10,352 nucleotides of DNA from Pseudomonadota bacterium (lineage in GTDB: Bacteria; Myxococcota_A; Polyangia; Polyangiales; Polyangiaceae). The stretch's first letter is position 1. Every line of letters begins with the position of its first letter. Location of the stretch: the NCBI GenBank assembly GCA_023431345.1, contig JAEYWK010000002.1, positions 1-10,352 on the forward strand, in the 5' to 3' direction. Under the pieces are notes generated by a model. That model worked only from the letters and a program-made list of their open reading frames with translations, was not told the DNA's origin and searched no databases. Made by a program: the position numbers and the translations under genes. Below, in pieces: positions 6,566 to 10,352 of the stretch.

Positions 6566-7780
6566 TTACGTAACGCTCCCGCGCTCTTGGCGGAGATTCA
6601 GCAGCAAGCCGACGAGCGCGGCGAAGCCCGCCATCGCCCCCCAACCCACGAGCCAGCCTTGACCTATCAGGTAGCCCGTGGCGATGGGCGCCGTGACCTG
6701 AGCGATGGAGGTGAGCGATTGAGTGAGGCCGAGCACCATGCCTTGCTCGTCACGACCGCTGTGGTGCGTTACCTGCGCGGTGAGCGCGGGCCGCAGCGCT
6801 CCTTGACCAAAGGCCCCCAGCGCGCCGTTGATGAGCAGCTCCGGCAGCTGGCGCACGAACGCCAGCGTGAAGTAGCTGGCGCTCATGGCGACGAAGCCGG
6901 CGCGCGCCAGCTTCGCCTCTCCGAAGCGCTTCACCAGACGCCCGATCAGCCCCCCCTGCAAGATGATGCCGAGGAAACCCGCGTAAGCGAACACGTAGCC
7001 GACGTGCTTGGCGCCGAAGGGCTCACCCTCCCAAACCAGCGCGCGGGCGGCGAACAGCGCGAAGCCGGAGGTGAAGCAAGCGAACGCAAAAGCGAAGAAG
7101 AAAAATTGCCAGAGCAGCGACGCGAGCACGGGGCGACCGAAGTACTGAGCGTAGAGCGCCCACGAAAACGGCGACAGCCGCCGCCCGCCAGGCCCATCCG
7201 CCCCGCCCGCGCTCCGAGGCTTCGCGCCCGGCAGCAGCAGCGCCGTCGCGACGATGCTGAGCGCCGCCAGCGCTTGCGCGGCGTAAATGGGGTAGCGGTG
7301 CCCGTAGTGCGACAGGAAACCGGTGATCGCGGGTCCCACCAAGAAGCCGAGCCCAAACGCGATGCCGATGACCGCGAACGACTTGGCTCGGTTCTCCTTG
7401 CGGGTGACGTCGGAGACGTAGGCCTGCGCGAGCGACAGGTTGCCCGCGGTCGCGCCGTCGATGGCGCGTGACACGAACACCATCCACAGCGACGTCGCGC
7501 CGCCGAGCACGACGAAGCCGATCAGCGTACCGATCTGGCTGATGATCAGCATGGGCTTGCGGCCGACGCGGTCTGCGATCTGTCCCAGCACCGGGCCCGA
7601 GAACAGCTGGCACACGGCGAACGTCGCGATGAGCAAGCCGATCTGGCGCGCCGAGGCGCCGAACTCCTCGGCGTAGAACGGCAAGAGCGGCAAGATGATC
7701 GTCATGCCGAGGATGTCGACGACGACTATCAAGAAGATGGGAAGCAGCGCGCGCCGCTCGGCCTGGCTCAGGGTGCTCAA
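6566..7780 (-). CDS. MFS drug:H+ antiporter-like transporter (12 TM, DHA1/TetA type)
   Basis: This 404-residue inner-membrane protein is of normal length for a 12-helix major facilitator. TM1 is LPIFLIVVVDILGMTIILPL, with the membrane Asp22 that is typical of TetA-like members. The loop between TM2 and TM3 carries motif A, GQIADRVGRKPML (66-78). TM4 has SRAIDGATAGN (104-114) with a membrane Arg (motif B position). TM5 has the antiporter motif C, GLGFLVGPAITG (143-154). A Gly/Pro/Arg-rich cytoplasmic loop (about 185-205) separates the two six-helix halves, and the second half carries a degenerate motif A at GGLIGRLVKRFGEAKL (276-291). Proton-driven efflux of a small hydrophobic compound is likely; the substrate cannot be deduced. 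The start is a TTG at 7780: the frame closes at a stop at 7832-7834 with no ATG or GTG in between, and the next Met would remove TM1. Confidence 0.87.
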   Translation of the reverse strand: MSTLSQAERRALLPIFLIVVVDILGMTIILPLLPFYAEEFGASARQIGLLIATFAVCQLFSGPVLGQIADRVGRKPMLIISQIGTLIGFVVLGGATSLWMVFVSRAIDGATAGNLSLAQAYVSDVTRKENRAKSFAVIGIAFGLGFLVGPAITGFLSHYGHRYPIYAAQALAALSIVATALLLPGAKPRSAGGADGPGGRRLSPFSWALYAQYFGRPVLASLLWQFFFFAFAFACFTSGFALFAARALVWEGEPFGAKHVGYVFAYAGFLGIILQGGLIGRLVKRFGEAKLARAGFVAMSASYFTLAFVRQLPELLINGALGAFGQGALRPALTAQVTHHSGRDEQGMVLGLTQSLTSIAQVTAPIATGYLIGQGWLVGWGAMAGFAALVGLLLNLRQERGSVT

Positions 7781-7863
7781 ATGGACTCGTTCCGATGGAC
7801 GAGCGCGTTGTTCCGCACTCTGGCGGTGCGATCAACTCTTATCGAAATAGGCGCATTTCTGCG

Positions 7864-7893
7864 TCCACACGGCCCAAAATTTTGAGGTACTGT
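7864..7893 (+). promoter_or_regulatory. Candidate kinase promoter, possibly giving a leaderless mRNA
   Basis: TACTGT (7888-7893) fits the TAnnnT form of a -10 box, and TCCACA (7864-7869) is a 4/6 -35 match 18 nt upstream. The -10 ends 8 nt before the kinase ATG, so transcription would start at or within a base or two of the A of ATG. The only Shine-Dalgarno-like sequence, GAGG (7884-7887), is 14 nt from the ATG, which is too far to be efficient. Both facts point to leaderless translation, but neither is proof. Confidence 0.35.
7875..7884. repeat. Perfect 10-bp palindrome in the kinase promoter spacer
   Basis: CAAAATTTTG reads the same on both strands. It lies between the candidate -35 and -10 boxes of the kinase gene, where a bound regulator would block RNA polymerase. 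It is also the most A/T-rich block in this region, so it may just be a melting or UP-like element. Confidence 0.4.
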
Positions 7894-7901
7894 GCGCGCC
7901 G

Positions 7902-9578
7902 ATGGGAATCACGGTCGTCTGTCAGTCGTGCGGGAGCCGCCGCACGGTACCGGCGAGCCTCTACGACGAAAAGATCCGTGGTCGCGTGGTCAAGATCGCT
8001 TGTCGCGGCTGCGGCTCGCTGATTCCCGTCGACGGCACGCTGCCCCCTCCCCCCGAGACGGAGGTGACGGGCACCCCCGTGACCGAAGATCCGCTGCGCG
8101 TGGTGATCCCGGCGATGGCCAGGGTGCCGTCCGAGCATGCCTCGCTCGGGTTGGAGCCGCTCGCGCCCCCCGGCGCGTGGGAGGCAGCCTCGGACGAGGC
8201 GGACGACAGCGTCGAGGGCGACGGACCCTCGCCGCGCGAAAAGCAGATCAGCCACGTCGACGGACCCATCTCCGAGCGCGGGCCCGTATCCACCGTCGGC
8301 CGCTACGCGCTGTTCGAGCAGTTCGCGACGGGCGGCATGGCGACGGTCCACTTCGGCCGCCTCGATGGCGCGGGCGGCTTCTCGCGCGTCGTCGCGATCA
8401 AGAAGCTCTTGCCGCATTTGGTGGAAGACCAAGAGTTCACGGAAATGCTGCTGGCGGAGGCGCGCTTGGCCGCGCGGGTCCGGCACCCCAACGTCGCGGC
8501 CACGCTCGACGTCGTGGCCACGAAGGGCGACGTGCTCTTGGTGCTCGACTACGTGCACGGCGAAGCGCTGAGCACGCTGTGCCGCACGCAGGCGAAGCAA
8601 AAGCGAGCTTACGTGCCGCTGCCGATCGCGATCGGCATCGCGCTCGACATGCTGCAGGGGCTCGCCGCCATCCACGACGCGACGGACGAAAAGGGGCGCT
8701 CCTTGTCGCTCGTCCACCGCGACATCTCGCCGCCGAACGTGCTCGTCGGGGCCGATGGCGTGGCGCGCGTGCTGGACTTCGGCATCGCGACCGCGCTCGA
8801 GCACATCGAGGAAACGGCGCCCGAGCGGCGCAAGGGCAAGCGCGGCTACATGTCGCCCGAGCAGCTGCGCGGCGAGCGGCTCACGCAGCGCTCCGACGTG
8901 TTCTCGGCCGGCGTCGTCATCTGGGAGCTGCTGGCGATGCGCCGCTTGTTCCCTGCGGACCAGGAGAAAGAGCCCGGAGAAGCGGTGCTGCGCGGCGCCT
9001 ACCCGCGCCTGTCGCAGTTTCGCCCGGATCTGCCCGCCGAGCTCGACGACATCGTGATGCGCGCGCTGTCGATGAACGTGGCCGCTCGCTTCGCCAGCAT
9101 GCACGAGCTCGCGGAGGCGTTCGAAGCGGCGGCGCCGCCGCGAGCCAACGCGCGCCGCATCGGCGAGTGGGTGCTCGATTTGGCGCGCGACGCGCTGGCA
9201 GAGCGCACGCGCATGGTCGCGCGCGCCGAAAATTGGGTCAGCGCCGAGCTACCGTTGCAGTCGACGCCGTTCGCGGCCGAGCTGCCGCTGCGCCCCCTCT
9301 CTCCGAGCAATCGCCCGCCTCCGGTCGAGATCGTGGCGGCCGACGTGCCGCCGCTCTCGATCCCGCGGCTGGGGCTCGAGCCGAGCTCGTCCTTTCCCCC
9401 CGCCTCGCCGTCGAGCGTGCCGCCGCTGTCGAGCTCGCAGAGCCACGCGATCGCCTCGCGCGCCTCCGATCCGCCGCGCGCGCCAGCGCCCAAGCCGCGA
9501 AGGTCGTCGCGGGCATGGCTCTGGCTCCTGCTCGTAGCCGTCGTCGTGCTCGCGGCCTACGTGGCGCTCCGCCGGTAG
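7902..9578 (+). CDS. Ser/Thr protein kinase with N-terminal zinc ribbon and C-terminal membrane anchor
   Basis: This 558-residue protein is a Hanks-type kinase. Residues 1-45 form a zinc ribbon of the MJ0042 type, with Cys7/Cys10 and Cys34/Cys37. A Pro/acidic linker (46-130) follows. The kinase domain (about 134-410) has the Gly loop FATGGMATVHFG (141-152), VAIKK with catalytic Lys167, Glu186 of helix C, catalytic loop HRDISPPN (272-279, Asp274, Asn279), DFG (292-294), GYMSPEQ (315-321), SDVFSAGVVIWELL (331-344) and Arg396 of the last subdomain. The loop has Ser where most kinases have Lys (HRDxKPxN), a variant common in myxobacterial kinases. A helical stretch (418-445) and a Pro/Ser-rich linker (about 450-537) lead to one membrane helix (538-556) ending in ArgArg. 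Almost nothing extends beyond the membrane, so this looks like a tail-anchored, cytoplasm-facing kinase. Substrates are unknown. Confidence 0.9.
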   Translation: MGITVVCQSCGSRRTVPASLYDEKIRGRVVKIACRGCGSLIPVDGTLPPPPETEVTGTPVTEDPLRVVIPAMARVPSEHASLGLEPLAPPGAWEAASDEADDSVEGDGPSPREKQISHVDGPISERGPVSTVGRYALFEQFATGGMATVHFGRLDGAGGFSRVVAIKKLLPHLVEDQEFTEMLLAEARLAARVRHPNVAATLDVVATKGDVLLVLDYVHGEALSTLCRTQAKQKRAYVPLPIAIGIALDMLQGLAAIHDATDEKGRSLSLVHRDISPPNVLVGADGVARVLDFGIATALEHIEETAPERRKGKRGYMSPEQLRGERLTQRSDVFSAGVVIWELLAMRRLFPADQEKEPGEAVLRGAYPRLSQFRPDLPAELDDIVMRALSMNVAARFASMHELAEAFEAAAPPRANARRIGEWVLDLARDALAERTRMVARAENWVSAELPLQSTPFAAELPLRPLSPSNRPPPVEIVAADVPPLSIPRLGLEPSSSFPPASPSSVPPLSSSQSHAIASRASDPPRAPAPKPRRSSRAWLWLLLVAVVVLAAYVALRR

Positions 9579-9580
9579 CC

Positions 9581-10352
9581 TCACATCTCGGGCGGGGCGG
9601 GGATGCGCACCAGGTCGTCGGGCATCACCGCGCTCGAAGGCGTCAGCGCCGAGCTCTTCGAGTAAGCGCGGTAGGCTTTGAGGGCCGGGCCGTTCTTGGC
9701 CGAGTAGGCCTTGAATTCCGTAGGATACGCCGCGCCGAGCAGCTGGTGGCAGTAGGCCTCGAGGTGCCCCGCTTTGGCGGTGGTGACGAGCCAGCCGTCG
9801 AGCTCGAGCTTCTCGTCGAGTGGGGTGCCGCGCGAGCTAACGATGCCCGCCCACGTGCTGATCGCGTCGTAGAACTGCTCGATCGTCCAGGGCGGGCGAA
9901 AGCCGACGACAGCGGGACCGAACAAGGCCTCGAACACGTGCGCGAGCGGCGCTTCCACGGAGCCGTCGCTGTATTGACGCGCCGGCATTCGCCCCGGCGC
10001 CAAGCGCAGGTTGAAGGTCAGGTCTTGGCCATTGTCTGCGGGGCCAGCTTGGATGCGCTCGACCAAGACCTTCGAGAACGCGCGCCCCAGCGCTGCATCC
10101 GACGCTCCGCCGCCCATGGCTTGGTAGATCATGCCCCAAATCAAGGTCATGCCCGCGGCGTCGGTCGTCGCGTAGGCGAGCGCAGCTTGCGCGTAGGGCT
10201 CGGCGCTGGTGGGAGCGGCCGAGAGCGCGGCCAGCTGCGCCTCGGTGCCGCTCGGCCGCAGCGCCGCCAGCGCTTCCGCGAAGCCGGGTGACTCTTGCGG
10301 CGGCGCGGGCGGCGGCGGCCCGGGTGGCGGCGCCGGCTCGACTGCGGGAGGC
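9581..10352 (-). CDS. Unrecognised protein, C-terminal part only (open to the right edge)
   Basis: The reading frame is open from the right edge to a TGA at 9581-9583, about 257 codons, and its start lies outside the window. There is an internal Met at 10150, but the coding-like sequence continues upstream of it, so that Met is unlikely to be the start. The visible part begins with a Pro-rich linker (blocks of Pro with Ala, Gly and Glu, about 10295-10352), then an Ala-rich helical region, then a globular-looking C-terminal region with many aromatic residues (for example FGPAVVGFRPPWTIEQFYDAI), one Cys, and repeated Tyr-Ser/Lys-Ala patterns near the end. A Pro-rich linker of this kind often follows a signal peptide or membrane anchor, so an envelope location is possible. 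I recognise no family. It converges on the kinase gene with 2 nt between stop codons. Confidence 0.6.
   Translation of the reverse strand, partial: PPAVEPAPPPGPPPPAPPQESPGFAEALAALRPSGTEAQLAALSAAPTSAEPYAQAALAYATTDAAGMTLIWGMIYQAMGGGASDAALGRAFSKVLVERIQAGPADNGQDLTFNLRLAPGRMPARQYSDGSVEAPLAHVFEALFGPAVVGFRPPWTIEQFYDAISTWAGIVSSRGTPLDEKLELDGWLVTTAKAGHLEAYCHQLLGAAYPTEFKAYSAKNGPALKAYRAYSKSSALTPSSAVMPDDLVRIPAPPEM

Larger units (their letters stand above)
7781..7901. promoter_or_regulatory. Divergent promoter region between the MFS gene and the kinase gene
   Basis: These 121 nt are A/T-richer than their surroundings and separate divergent genes. An inverted repeat CGCAC-N7-GTGCG lies at 7814-7830 on the MFS side. 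A perfect 10-bp palindrome CAAAATTTTG lies at 7875-7884 on the kinase side. I see no regulator gene next to it that would be an obvious binder. Confidence 0.35.

Noticed and set aside
6566..6573. Palindrome TTACGTAA overlapping the MFS stop codon
   Set aside because: Eight bases only, formed partly by the stop codon, with no partner repeat or T-run to make a terminator.
6128..7471. A 447-codon plus-strand open frame antisense to the MFS and Cys-rich protein genes
   Set aside because: It is Arg/Glu/Gln-rich, spans two unrelated genes on the opposite strand, and has no membrane segments or motifs.
7839..9104. A 421-codon minus-strand open frame antisense to the kinase
   Set aside because: It is His/Arg/Ala-rich shadow sequence without recognisable motifs, and it overlaps the intact kinase.
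7892..10291. A 799-codon plus-strand open frame overlapping the kinase in another frame and antisense to the last gene
   Set aside because: It is extremely Arg/Ala/Gly/His-rich and low in complexity, and it overlaps a kinase with every catalytic motif intact. It is a by-product of GC-rich third positions.

Overview
The window is a GC-rich bacterial chromosomal segment. It looks like a myxobacterium-type organism (Myxococcota, probably near Polyangiales). This is inferred from gene content: a Ser/Thr kinase with an N-terminal CxxC...CxxC zinc ribbon and an HRDISPPN catalytic loop, a secreted RCC1-repeat lipoprotein, lipoproteins with Gly/Ala/Pro-rich linkers, and very dense coding with GC-rich third positions. 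There are no rRNA or tRNA genes, CRISPR arrays, insertion sequences or phage genes that I can see.

Layout. Left block (minus strand, reading leftwards from 2318): dbpA (DEAD-box RNA helicase), a CBM9-like stand-alone carbohydrate-binding-type protein one base downstream, then the first 71 codons of a lipoprotein that runs off the left edge. Divergent from dbpA, on the plus strand, is an RCC1-type seven-bladed beta-propeller lipoprotein (2437-3726). Central block (minus strand, reading leftwards from 7780): an MFS efflux-type transporter, a membrane-anchored protein with a duplicated four-cysteine module, an Ada(N)-AraC-AlkA fusion, and Ogt. The last two overlap by 4 nt and form a compact alkylation-repair operon. 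Right block: a plus-strand Ser/Thr protein kinase (7902-9578) that meets a convergent, incomplete, unrecognised minus-strand gene (9581 to the right edge) with only 2 nt between them.

How the genes work together. The clearest functional unit is the Ada-AlkA/Ogt pair. One polypeptide senses methyl phosphotriesters through a Cys4 zinc site, should activate transcription through its AraC domain, and excises alkylated bases through its HhH-GPD glycosylase. The second repairs O6-alkylguanine directly. The same fusion-plus-ogt arrangement is known from Mycobacterium tuberculosis. The other genes look like independent housekeeping, signalling and envelope genes.

I found no clear new multi-gene system. 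The most interesting unexplained item is the exact internal duplication of a C-x7-C-x9-C-x14-C module in the protein at 5777-6493. Next are the possibly leaderless kinase promoter, which carries a perfect palindrome in its spacer, and the partial inverted repeat with an Ada-box-like octamer upstream of the alkylation-repair operon.
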